Shown: positions 37,378 through 45,037 of the stretch, one piece after another
How the letters are laid out: each line of letters starts with the position of its first letter
Numbering within the stretch: the first letter of the stretch is position 1
From: PLA5 sp040901705
Lineage (GTDB): Bacteria > Planctomycetota > Planctomycetia > Pirellulales > PLA5
Direction: 5' to 3'
DNA length: 61,337 nucleotides
Assembly: GCA_040901705.1 (NCBI GenBank)
Contig: JBBDYI010000374.1
Span: forward strand, 1 to 61,337
The notes under the pieces: generated by a model
Told to the model about the DNA's origin: nothing
The model's database searches: none
The model's input: the letters and a program-made list of their open reading frames with translations, nothing else
Translations under genes and position numbers: made by a program

Positions 37378-38028
37378 CTACCGCACCGAATGCACCGAGA
37401 ATGTTGTGTCCGGGACCATCGCGTTCATCTCGTCGAGAATCGTCGTGAAGTGTCGCGAGCGGACCGTGGTGCCGATGTTCAGTGCGCTGTCGTAGTCGGC
37501 GACGTGCGTGCTGGTGGCGCGATATTCGTCGCCGCGTGCGAGCACCGCCGTGTTGCCCGCCGCGTGGCCGAACTCGTGGGCGACGGGCACCTGGCTGCGG
37601 CACTGGGCGCCGGTGTTGTCACACTTTTGCACGGCTTTGAAGTCCTCGCTGTCGAGGCTGATCCGCCGGTCGGTCCAAAAAACTTCGCTGACGCGAAACG
37701 CGCCGGCGGCGATCTTCGTCACCGTAACGTTCCAGTGCGGCCGCGACGTGACCCAGCGAATGTCGAGGTTGATGCTGACCGGCGTGCTGCGAAAGCGGCG
37801 GGCGAACGCGGACGTGCCGGCCACGGCGAGCCTCGCGCGGTTGCTCCACGCGGCCCAGATCGCGCGGTCGCAGCGGTTGTGAAAGTTGCGTCTTTCGGTA
37901 AGCGTCCAGGCCGATTGCCCTGCGGCCGTGACCCAGTTGTACATCCATCGCTGCTGAAAGAACACAAACCCGGTGGCGGTATTGATGTCGATGACACACC
38001 AATCGGTATCGCGAACGACGTGACCCAT
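37378..38028 (-). CDS. Small zinc-metalloprotease-like protein (HEFGH motif)
   Basis: A 216-residue protein with no signal peptide. VAHEFGHAAGN (HExxH at residues 151-155) followed by GDEY at 166-169 matches the zincin pattern in which HEFGH-x-x-G is followed by a GDEY/DDEY acidic site. The start is well supported: AGGAG lies 7 bases before the ATG. Residues 1-100 are aromatic-rich (FVFFQQRWMYNWV) and have no obvious family. It could be a toxin-like metallopeptidase effector, since similar motifs occur in contractile-injection-associated proteins; this is inference. The gene stands alone between intergenic repeats, 97 bases from the neighbouring hydrolase start region. Confidence 0.65.
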   Translation of the reverse strand: MGHVVRDTDWCVIDINTATGFVFFQQRWMYNWVTAAGQSAWTLTERRNFHNRCDRAIWAAWSNRARLAVAGTSAFARRFRSTPVSINLDIRWVTSRPHWNVTVTKIAAGAFRVSEVFWTDRRISLDSEDFKAVQKCDNTGAQCRSQVPVAHEFGHAAGNTAVLARGDEYRATSTHVADYDSALNIGTTVRSRHFTTILDEMNAMVPDTTFSVHSVR

Positions 38029-38231
38029 GATAAGACTCCTGAATGGGAGATTGGAGATTGGAGGGTTTCGTTTCGAGCCTTGCTTCGATCCTCAGTCCTG
38101 CTTAATCCATTTTCGCTGCGGTGGCCACGGCGGTTGCGTAGAATCTAGCAAGAAATCTTGCCGGGATGAATCGGGCACCGTATTTCGGGCACGGTTTTCG
38201 TCGTTCGCCGGAGGGCAAGCGTCGCTGCCGT

Positions 38232-39188
38232 TCAAAATAGCCGCTCCTGCCGCGGTCTGCCGAGGACGAACGCATTCCAACCGGCGTCGAGCAAGCGATC
38301 GACGAAGCTCGGCGGGCCGTGCGTGCAGTGGACTTCGCGGGGATTGACCTGCTCGACGGTCGCCATCAAATCGTCGTAGTCGGCATGGTCCGACAGCGGC
38401 ACGGCGTGGTCCACTCCCAAGCGATATTTGGCCGCCGGATCGTGCGCCCAACCGGTGACGGCGATTCGCACCGGCCGCCGCACGCCAGCCATATGCTTGT
38501 AGCGGCGGCCCGGCGGAACGACGACCGCTCTGCCGGGCACGAGATTGGCCGCCAGCCGCATGACGTTGCCCAACGGCATTCCCTGTTGTTCGTAGACCTG
38601 CGATACGCGATGCACTTCGGCGTGTTGGAGGACGGCGATGCCCGCGTCGGTGAGAATTCGGGTCACTTCTTGCGACTTGCCGAGCGCGTAAGCTTCGATC
38701 ACGGGAGTCTGCTTGTCGGCGAGCGTGCGGCGGACGAGGTCGATCAATTGCCCGATCGCTTCGTCGCGCGGCGGCAATCGATAGCGTGGATCGCCGAACG
38801 TCGACTCCATCACGAGTATGTCGGCCCGCGGAAGTTCGGCCGGTTCGCTGGTCGCCGAGGGGCCGAGCTTGAAGTCGCCAGTGTAAAGCAGCGTCTGCTG
38901 GCCGTTGTCGGCGAGCAACATCGCCGACCCCAGGCAATGCCCCGCCGGGAACGTGGTGAGCCGCAATCCGCCCCATTCCACCGTCTGCCGATAGGGCAGC
39001 GCCATCACCGGCCGCACGCCGCACCGCAAGTGGTACAGCGCCGCGGTCGCCGGCGTGCAGAGAGCCAGTTCGTGCCGAGCCATGTGGTCGCTGTGCGCGT
39101 GCGAAATGAAACCGCGCGGCTGACGGCGGCGAAAGTCGACGGCCAGATCGGCCGCGGTGAGTTTCAGGCCGCTGTCGAAGTGGAACAC
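38232..39188 (-). CDS. Metallo-beta-lactamase-fold exonuclease-like protein (beta-CASP type)
   Basis: A 318-residue MBL-fold hydrolase. HAHSDH (H30, H32, D34, H35) is the zinc motif, and a later PAGHCLGSAM and YTGDFK give further metal ligands. MESTFGDP, EAYALGKSQE and PLSDHADYDDL look like the beta-CASP insertions of the Artemis/CPSF-related exonucleases. Relatives are often listed with a DNA-ligase-associated helicase, but no such helicase or ligase is seen here. The start is GTG at 39188, directly next to a G-rich repeat, and no ribosome binding site can be placed there, so the true start is uncertain. Confidence 0.8.
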   Translation of the reverse strand: MFHFDSGLKLTAADLAVDFRRRQPRGFISHAHSDHMARHELALCTPATAALYHLRCGVRPVMALPYRQTVEWGGLRLTTFPAGHCLGSAMLLADNGQQTLLYTGDFKLGPSATSEPAELPRADILVMESTFGDPRYRLPPRDEAIGQLIDLVRRTLADKQTPVIEAYALGKSQEVTRILTDAGIAVLQHAEVHRVSQVYEQQGMPLGNVMRLAANLVPGRAVVVPPGRRYKHMAGVRRPVRIAVTGWAHDPAAKYRLGVDHAVPLSDHADYDDLMATVEQVNPREVHCTHGPPSFVDRLLDAGWNAFVLGRPRQERLF

Positions 39189-39213
39189 GGGTCGGGGGTC
39201 GGGGGTCAGGGGG
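39189..39213. repeat. GGGGTC microrepeat with G-quadruplex potential at a gene start
   Basis: The plus strand has four G runs of 3, 5, 5 and 5 bases (39189-39191, 39194-39198, 39201-39205, 39209-39213) separated by TC or TCA. It is immediately upstream of the GTG start of the MBL-fold gene, so it replaces the expected Shine-Dalgarno region. Confidence 0.6.
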
Positions 39214-39710
39214 CAGTGGGCTGCGACTTCGTCGACAATCGGCGTTAGGCATCCTTATGGCGTTACGACTTGCGATCAGTTGAGCGCGGTTCGAGAATTC
39301 GCTTGTCGCTGGATTTTCAAGCAAGGGCACGATGGATTCAAGTCAGCCGGAGGTATTCGCCGGAATTGCTTTTCAAGACCGGCTGCTCCATGCCGACGGT
39401 GACCTGGTTGCAACGGTGGGCATCGCGCCGCGGGGTGCATCAATGGGGCGCTCAGGCAACGCTCGTCCTGGTCCGCCGTGGCGGCCCGATGGACACACAC
39501 CCCCGGAACGAGCCGTGTACGTAAGTGGATTCGCGGGGGCCGGTTTCGACGCAAATTGGTGTTGGGATTGGGTTTGCGCTGGCTTCCTGAGGAGCGAAAG
39601 AATCTGGGGATTTCGGCGTTGACCCCGGTGCCAATGCGGCTATGTTTGGGGTCCGGTTTCGGTCGCCGCATTGCCCGGATCGGCTCCACGCATTTTCGGG
39701 CCAAACCGGC
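39214..39710. other. Gene-less stretch without identified function
   Basis: About 500 bases with no convincing gene. Several short open frames occur on both strands, but none shows domain-like content, and they overlap each other. No tRNA or known RNA signature was recognised. Confidence 0.4.
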
Positions 39711-39716
39711 TACAAT
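39711..39716 (+). promoter_or_regulatory. -10-like box TACAAT upstream of the terminator-ended transcript
   Basis: TACAAT matches TATAAT at five of six positions. No convincing -35 hexamer lies 16-18 bases upstream, so support is weak; it is listed because a strong terminator lies about 250 bases downstream with no open frame between. Confidence 0.3.
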
Positions 39717-39722
39717 GAGATC

Positions 39723-39968
39723 TTTGACTCGAGGAGTCGTCCGTCCGTTCGGTTCGTCGCAATCCTCGAAGGCGCGGGTGCCGGCAAAGGCCACTGGCCG
39801 GCATCCTGGTTTGGAATGACGCGGGTCTTCCGAACCCGACGAGGACCAGGCGCTGTTCCGCCACGAAGGTGGGCAGACGCGAACCGCGACAGCGTTCGCA
39901 TGCGTGCGTTGCCGCCGGCGTCTCAACCGCCCTGGCGAATGGAATCGTACAGGGCGGGTTTTTCTTTT
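39723..39968 (+). ncRNA. Candidate small RNA or attenuated leader upstream of rsmH
   Basis: About 245 bases run from a -10-like box to a strong terminator with no credible gene inside. The stretch can form several hairpins: a GCCGGC...GCCGGC stem around 39782-39804, and CGGGT...ACCCG around 39823-39839. I looked for RNase P, tmRNA, 6S and SRP RNA landmarks and found none that fit. It may be an independent small RNA, or the 5' leader of rsmH controlled by premature termination. Limits are approximate. Confidence 0.4.
39927..39968 (+). terminator. Rho-independent terminator upstream of rsmH
   Basis: A perfect 8-base stem, CCGCCCTG at 39927-39934 pairing with CAGGGCGG at 39950-39957, with a 15-base loop, is followed by G and a T-rich tract (TTTTTCTTTT at 39959-39968). 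It is the clearest terminator in the window and lies about 60 bases before the probable rsmH start. Confidence 0.85.
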
Positions 39969-39993
39969 AACAGGCCGTAGGCTTAAGCCTGTT
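39969..39993 (+). promoter_or_regulatory. Hairpin just upstream of rsmH
   Basis: AACAGGC at 39969-39975 pairs perfectly with GCCTGTT at 39987-39993. The hairpin ends at an in-frame ATG (39995) that has no ribosome binding site. It would fold in the leader of rsmH and may be a translation or attenuation control, or a dispersed palindrome. Confidence 0.4.
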
Positions 39994-40030
39994 GATGTTC
40001 GGCCGAGAGTCAGTCCAAGGACCGATCGCG

Positions 40031-41026
40031 ATGGGCGTCGACGGTAATGGGAACTTTCTTGTGCCTGTTGGTTCCGACGGTGGCGATGCAGCGATCCACG
40101 TTCCGGTGCTTTTGGCCGAAGCAATCGAGTGGCTTCGCCCGCAGGCCGGACAGGTCATCGTCGACGGCACCCTGGGCGCCGGCGGGCACACGCGAGCCTT
40201 CGCCGAGCGCGTGCAGCCGGGCGGACAGGTGATTTCGCTCGATCGCGACCCGGCGGCCATTCGCCGCGCGTCGCGCGATCTCGAAGGATTACCGGTGCGG
40301 TTCGCCCAAGCCAACTTCTGCGATTTAGCCGAAGTTCTCGAACTTCTCCAGATTGACTCCGTCGACGGCGTGCTGTTGGATCTCGGCCTGTCGAGCGATC
40401 AACTCGCCGACGACGAACGCGGGTTCAGCTTTTCCAGCAACGGACCGCTCGATCTGCGTTTCGATCCCGAAGAAGGCGAGCCAGCGTGGCGACTGCTAGC
40501 GGGGCTGCACGAAGATCGCCTGGCGAATCTGATATACGAATTCGGCGAGGAACGACTGAGCCGCCGCATCGCGCGAAAGATCGTCGAGCGGCGGCTGGCC
40601 AATCCGATCCGCACGGCAACTGAACTGGCCGATTTGGTGCGAAGTTGCTACCCTGCGTCGGCCCGGCGGGATCGCATTCACCCGGCTACGCGGACGTTTC
40701 AGGCCCTGCGGATCGCGGTAAACGAGGAGCTGAAGTCGTTGGAAATCGCCCTGCGGCGGACGCCCGATTTGCTGCGAGTTGGCGGCCGGTTCGCCGTCAT
40801 CAGCTTTCATTCGCTCGAAGATCGGCGGGTGAAGCAAGCGTTTCGCGGCGACCCGCGTTTGCGGGAATTGACGCGTAAGCCGCTCGTCGCCGGCGAGGCC
40901 GAATTGGCCGCGAATCCGCGGGCGAGAAGCGCGAAAATGCGGGTAGCCGAACGGGTTGTGCCGCCGCCCGATGCCGCGAATGCGTCTGGCGATCCGGTGG
41001 CGCGAGGCCGCGGCAAACGCCGATAA
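40031..41026 (+). CDS. rsmH: 16S rRNA (cytosine-1402-N4)-methyltransferase
   Basis: A 331-residue enzyme that methylates N4 of C1402 in 16S rRNA using SAM. The family start HVPVLLAEAIEWL is followed by VDGTLGAGGHTRA (SAM loop), LDRDPAA, VDGVLLDLGLSSDQL, ERGFSFSSNGPLDLRFD, and AIRTFQALRIAVNEEL and VISFHSLEDRRVKQAF near the end. All are diagnostic. The ATG at 40031 has AAGGA 9 bases upstream; the earlier in-frame ATG at 39995 (or TTG 39992) follows the hairpin and has none. In most bacteria the gene opens the mur/division cluster; here only a LysM protein follows, and mraZ is not seen upstream. Confidence 0.96.
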   Translation: MGVDGNGNFLVPVGSDGGDAAIHVPVLLAEAIEWLRPQAGQVIVDGTLGAGGHTRAFAERVQPGGQVISLDRDPAAIRRASRDLEGLPVRFAQANFCDLAEVLELLQIDSVDGVLLDLGLSSDQLADDERGFSFSSNGPLDLRFDPEEGEPAWRLLAGLHEDRLANLIYEFGEERLSRRIARKIVERRLANPIRTATELADLVRSCYPASARRDRIHPATRTFQALRIAVNEELKSLEIALRRTPDLLRVGGRFAVISFHSLEDRRVKQAFRGDPRLRELTRKPLVAGEAELAANPRARSAKMRVAERVVPPPDAANASGDPVARGRGKRR

Positions 41027-41110
41027 TGGAAGATGGAACGAAACTGAAGCTGAGTTTCACGACGAATTCGGCGCGGAGACGCGCCCTACCCGAGGATGAG
41101 GAACCTTCTC

Positions 41111-42559
41111 ATGAAAGAGAAGTTTGCCAGGGACGGCAAATCGTTCGACGCAACGGCCGCCGACGCAGCCAATGCAGCCGCCGGCAACCCGACGGACGAC
41201 GGCCTCACGCCGATGGAAAGCCTGATGATGCGCCGCGAGGTTCGCATCGGCATGGCCATCATTGCCATATTGGTACTGATCTTCGGGTATGTGTTCGTGC
41301 AAAAGATCAACGAGAACGGCTCGGCGGCGACGCCCGTGGCGGACTCGCAGCGGTCCAGCGAGCCGGCAGCGAATGAGGCCGCGGCCGCTGATCCGCCGCC
41401 GACGGTCGTGACGGGCGACGCGGGCTATCGGCCGATCGTCGGTTCGCCCTCCGTCGCAGCGGGACGGGGCGGCGCGTATGCAACCGACGTCGCTCACGAT
41501 GATCTTTCGCCCCCCAACAAATCGTACTTGCCGCCGCGCAGCGCGATCGACGCCACCGCGACGTACGCCGCGAAGCCGGGCGATACCCAAGAATCGGACG
41601 TCTCCACGGCAATCGACCATCGGTCCGCGGCGTCCGACCATGCGAAGTATCTACCGAACGATGTACCGAGGGTGGGCGTCACCGCCCCACCGGACGCGCC
41701 AGCGTATCCCCACGACGGTCGCGGCGTTGCCCTAGCGGGCGATGCGGCAACCGACGCTCCGTCTGCGGTCGCGTCGTCGGACGACGCAGCCCGCACCGCG
41801 GCATCGCGATACGCCGACTCTCCACCGCGCGGCATCGCGGACTATCCGGTCGCGGACCATGGCGAAGGAAACGCCGAGCCGCCGCCGGCGAAGTCGATCG
41901 CCATCGAGGCAACGCCGGTCGACGAACCATCCCCGATCGTCGAACCAATTCCGACGCACGATACGCCCGCGGCCAGCGATCCGCCGGCTGGCATTGCGCA
42001 ACAGCCGGCTGCCGACGAGCCTCGCAATCGTACTTACGTCACCGTGAACGGCGACACGCCGGCTTCGATCGCCGAGCGGCTTTACGGCGACGACCGCTAT
42101 GCCGCGGCGTTGATGGCCTACAATGGCGTCGACATCGCTCCCGACGTCGGCGTCAACGCGGGCGGCGAAGTTCTCGTCCCGCAATTGGTCGATCTACGTC
42201 GGGCGTTTGCGCAACTGATTCCCGACGATTCGTCGCACTCCGTTGCAGCGGATGTGGCGACGGCGAACGCACCCAGGGACCAAGTTCCAAATAACGCCGC
42301 GGTAGCGAATCGCGACGACGTCGCGGCCCACGCGAACAACGTCGCCACGCGAGTTTACCAGGTCGCCCGCGGCGAAACGGTGTACGACATCGCGCGCAAA
42401 GAGTTGGGCCGCGTGTCGCGATGGCGGGAGATTCTGCAGCTCAATCAGGATCAACTCGGCGGCGACATCGACGCCGTCGCGCCGGGCATGAAGCTTCGCC
42501 TGCCCGAAGACGGCCGCGCCGAAGTTGCGCGGCAACGCGGCGAACTGTTGTGGCGCTGA
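41111..42559 (+). CDS. Single-pass membrane protein with two LysM domains
   Basis: A 482-residue protein with an N-terminal cytoplasmic part, one membrane helix at about residues 47-64 (GMAIIAILVLIFGYVFVQ), a long Ala/Pro/Asp-rich linker, and two LysM domains at about 307-360 (VNGDTPASIAERLYGDDRY) and 414-470 (VARGETVYDIARKELG). LysM binds N-acetylglucosamine polymers such as peptidoglycan. Start 41111 is chosen because GAGG lies 9 bases upstream; an in-frame ATG at 41096 also exists. It follows rsmH by 84 bases and is probably co-transcribed, in the place where ftsL normally lies. A scaffold between membrane and wall is inferred. Confidence 0.85.
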   Translation: MKEKFARDGKSFDATAADAANAAAGNPTDDGLTPMESLMMRREVRIGMAIIAILVLIFGYVFVQKINENGSAATPVADSQRSSEPAANEAAAADPPPTVVTGDAGYRPIVGSPSVAAGRGGAYATDVAHDDLSPPNKSYLPPRSAIDATATYAAKPGDTQESDVSTAIDHRSAASDHAKYLPNDVPRVGVTAPPDAPAYPHDGRGVALAGDAATDAPSAVASSDDAARTAASRYADSPPRGIADYPVADHGEGNAEPPPAKSIAIEATPVDEPSPIVEPIPTHDTPAASDPPAGIAQQPAADEPRNRTYVTVNGDTPASIAERLYGDDRYAAALMAYNGVDIAPDVGVNAGGEVLVPQLVDLRRAFAQLIPDDSSHSVAADVATANAPRDQVPNNAAVANRDDVAAHANNVATRVYQVARGETVYDIARKELGRVSRWREILQLNQDQLGGDIDAVAPGMKLRLPEDGRAEVARQRGELLWR

Positions 42560-42563
42560 GCGT

Positions 42564-42818
42564 CTAACCGCCCGCGACCGGTTGCAGCAACATCAACTCT
42601 GCGTCGTCGACTAGCGGAACATTTTCGTAGTCGCCGAGCGTTCCCAGGTGCCGTCCGGCGGCGATGACCAGCGTGCTCGCCGCAAGTTGGCCAATCGCGT
42701 CCGGACCGAACGCGGCGGCCAGCGCGTCGGCGACCGTCGCGCCGTCGGACAATTCGACCACATCCGGCGTTTGGGCGGCATCGTACCCTCGACCGGCGAT
42801 CACCAGGCGAATCTTCAT
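42564..42818 (-). CDS. ThiS/MoaD-family ubiquitin-like sulfur carrier
   Basis: An 84-residue beta-grasp protein. The C-terminal GG (LLQPVAGG) is the mark of MoaD/ThiS carriers, where the end is adenylated and loaded with sulfur. GGGAGGG lies upstream of the ATG, and the start overlaps the stop of the partner gene by 4 bases (ATGA). The target molecule (molybdopterin, thiazole or other) cannot be told, as no pathway genes are nearby. Confidence 0.85.
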   Translation of the reverse strand: MKIRLVIAGRGYDAAQTPDVVELSDGATVADALAAAFGPDAIGQLAASTLVIAAGRHLGTLGDYENVPLVDDAELMLLQPVAGG

Positions 42819-43600
42819 GGCGTCCCTCCCTTGCCCGCCGCAGACCGATCAAGCGCATTTGCACAGACCGGGCAGTTGGGATTGCGGCGCAACTCGACGA
42901 CCGACGGCACGCCGCGAAACCCGTCGTACACGAGCATTTTGCCCAGCATCGGCACGCCTGTGCCGGAAAGAATCTTGATCGCTTCAAGCGCGGCCAGCGA
43001 TCCGATGGCCGACGAGATTGCGCCGACAACGGGGAAAAACTCCTCGAACGGCGGTTCCGTGGGATAAACGCACGCCAGGCAGGCTGTCCGGCCCGGTTCC
43101 AGGACGATTAGCGTGCCGCCCAGCCCCCACTGCGCCGCGTCGATCAACGGCTTGCCGGCAGCAACTGCGGCACGATTGAGCCGCAGGCGTTCCTCGAACG
43201 TCGGCGGGCAGGAGATCAACAGATCGCAGCGCCGAGCGAGCGCGTCGGCCTCGGCGTCGTCCGGTTCGTGGTCGACCGACTCGACGGCGACAAAACGATT
43301 CAGCTCGCGCAGCCGCTCGGCGAAGTGTTCTGCCCGCAGCCGCCCAATGCCCGCTTCGCTGCCGAGCACCTGGCGGTTCAAATCCGGCGAGATCATCGCG
43401 CCGCCGTGAGCGATGATGACGCGGCCGACTCCGGCCATGACCAGTGCCTGCGCCGCCGGCCCGCCCATGCCGCCAACGCGCGTGACGAGCACCGTCGACG
43501 CTTTCAGTCGCGCTTGCCCTTCGCGCGACAACACCGCCGGCCCGATCTGCCGGGCATAGCGCTCCCATTCGGCGTTGGACAAAGACGTCTTATCGGACAT
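42815..43600 (-). CDS. E1-like adenylyltransferase of the MoeB/ThiF family
   Basis: A protein of about 261 residues starting at MSDKTSLSNAEWERYARQIGP; a longer open frame exists but its first 56 codons have no family support. It would adenylate the C-terminal glycine of the carrier encoded next to it. The nucleotide-binding start VTRVGGMGGPAAQALVMAGV, the DLNRQVL strand, and two Cys pairs for zinc (CLAC and CPVC) are visible. The thioester cysteine usually found in the loop after the first zinc pair seems missing (TEPPFEEFFPVVG there). That residue is not essential in all MoeB-type enzymes. The carrier gene overlaps its stop codon, so the two are co-expressed. Confidence 0.82.
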   Translation of the reverse strand: MSDKTSLSNAEWERYARQIGPAVLSREGQARLKASTVLVTRVGGMGGPAAQALVMAGVGRVIIAHGGAMISPDLNRQVLGSEAGIGRLRAEHFAERLRELNRFVAVESVDHEPDDAEADALARRCDLLISCPPTFEERLRLNRAAVAAGKPLIDAAQWGLGGTLIVLEPGRTACLACVYPTEPPFEEFFPVVGAISSAIGSLAALEAIKILSGTGVPMLGKMLVYDGFRGVPSVVELRRNPNCPVCANALDRSAAGKGGTP

Positions 43601-43748
43601 CGGGCAGGAAGATGAGTGGGACGAAAGGATTGGTGGTGATTGGAAAACGGCGAACTGCGAATCAAGAACAAGAGCGATCGGCGCCCGCAGTGACTCCACC
43701 GAGTAGCGATGTCGTGCTTGCAGCCGCGCGTCGCCGAATTCGATCACC

Positions 43749-44969
43749 CTACGTCGTATAATCCGCATTCAACCGCACGTACTCCGCCGTCAGATCGGTT
43801 GTCCAGAACCGCACCGATGCCGCGCCGGCCGCCAGCTTGAGTACGATGCTCGTGTCGCGCTGCTCGCGGATCGACTGCGACACGGTTGCTGCTTCGAACG
43901 GCACCGGCGCGCCGCCGCGGTAGAGCAAATGGCCGTTGACGATTAGCTCGATGCCGAGCGGATCGAAATCCACGTCCGCATAACCGACCGCCGACACGAT
44001 CCGCCCCCAATTCGGATCGGCCCCGGCGATCGCCGTCTTCACCAACGGGCTGTCGGCGACGCTCTTGGCGATTGCGTGGGCGTCGTCGCGCGTGCGGCAG
44101 CCGGTGACGTCGATCGTTATCAAGTGCGTCGCGCCCTCGCCGTCGGTGGGAATCGCTTTGGCAAGCTCCGCGCAAACTTCGTGCAAGGCCGCGCGAAACG
44201 TCTCCAGGTCGGCAGCGGCGAGCGGCTGGTTCCCCGCCGTCGAGGTCGTCTCGCCGGGCCGCGACGCGCCGTTGGCCAGCAGCAGCACCGTATCGTTTGT
44301 GCTCATGTGGCCGTCGACGCTGATGCAATTGAACGTGTCGACCACGGCCGCGGAAAGCAACTCCTGGGCCTGCGACGGCGCGAGCGGCGCGTCGGTCAGG
44401 ATCAGCCCGAGCATCGTTCCCATGTTCGGGGCGATCATCGCCGCGCCCTTGGCCATGCCCAGCACGTGCGCCGGCCCGAACGAAAGCTCCGCGGTGCGGC
44501 CTGACAACTTGTGAACCGTATCGGTCGTCATCATTCCGCGGGCTGCGGCGACGAGCATTTCTTCTCCGCGGTCGAGTTTCTCGGCGGCCGCGGCGATGCC
44601 GGCCGCGATCTTGTCCATCGGCATGAAGAACCCGATTACGCCAGTCGAGAGGACAAGCGCCTGGTCGGCACTCGCGCCACACGTCGCGGCGGCCAGCCGA
44701 GCCATTTCCGCCGCGTCGGCGAGGCCCCGCTCGCCGGTGCAAGCGTTCGCGTTGCCCGAATTGATCGCCACGGCCCGAAACCCATCGCCGGGCGTCCGCG
44801 CGCGATCGAAGGCGACCGGCGCGGCGAACACTTTATTCTTCGTGTACACTCCGGCGGCCACGGCCGGCCGGTCCGACACGATGAGCGACAAGTCCTGCTT
44901 GTTCGGATTCCGCTTGATGCCGGCATGAACGCCGGCCAGACGAAACGCGGCGGGGATGGTGAGAGACAT
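43749..44969 (-). CDS. argJ: Bifunctional glutamate N-acetyltransferase / amino-acid acetyltransferase ArgJ
   Basis: A 406-residue enzyme of arginine synthesis that moves acetyl from N-acetylornithine to glutamate. MSLTIPAAFRLAGVHAGIKR, AINSGNANACTG, VLSTGVIG and MTTDTVHK are typical. The precursor cleaves itself before a threonine in KGAAMIAPNMGTML (T185 here). The residue before the threonine is Gly instead of the more common Ala. A much longer open frame extends upstream, but family similarity begins at the 44969 ATG. It lies 68 bases after argC on the same strand, so the two are likely one operon. Confidence 0.95.
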   Translation of the reverse strand: MSLTIPAAFRLAGVHAGIKRNPNKQDLSLIVSDRPAVAAGVYTKNKVFAAPVAFDRARTPGDGFRAVAINSGNANACTGERGLADAAEMARLAAATCGASADQALVLSTGVIGFFMPMDKIAAGIAAAAEKLDRGEEMLVAAARGMMTTDTVHKLSGRTAELSFGPAHVLGMAKGAAMIAPNMGTMLGLILTDAPLAPSQAQELLSAAVVDTFNCISVDGHMSTNDTVLLLANGASRPGETTSTAGNQPLAAADLETFRAALHEVCAELAKAIPTDGEGATHLITIDVTGCRTRDDAHAIAKSVADSPLVKTAIAGADPNWGRIVSAVGYADVDFDPLGIELIVNGHLLYRGGAPVPFEAATVSQSIREQRDTSIVLKLAAGAASVRFWTTDLTAEYVRLNADYTT

Positions 44970-45037
44970 GGCGTTCCTAGCGAGGGACAAGTAGTTCCGC
45001 GAGTTCGTTCGAGAGTGCTCGGTGTGCGGACGACGAG

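Noticed and set aside
39723..39968. RNase P RNA, tmRNA, 6S RNA or SRP RNA
   Set aside because: None of the universal core strings of these RNAs could be placed; kept only as an unclassified candidate transcript.
39276..40124. 282-codon minus-strand open frame
   Set aside because: Crosses a terminator and rsmH start; no domain-like content.
43600..43768. Longer start of the E1-like gene
   Set aside because: The first 56 codons show no family similarity and the region reads like intergenic DNA.
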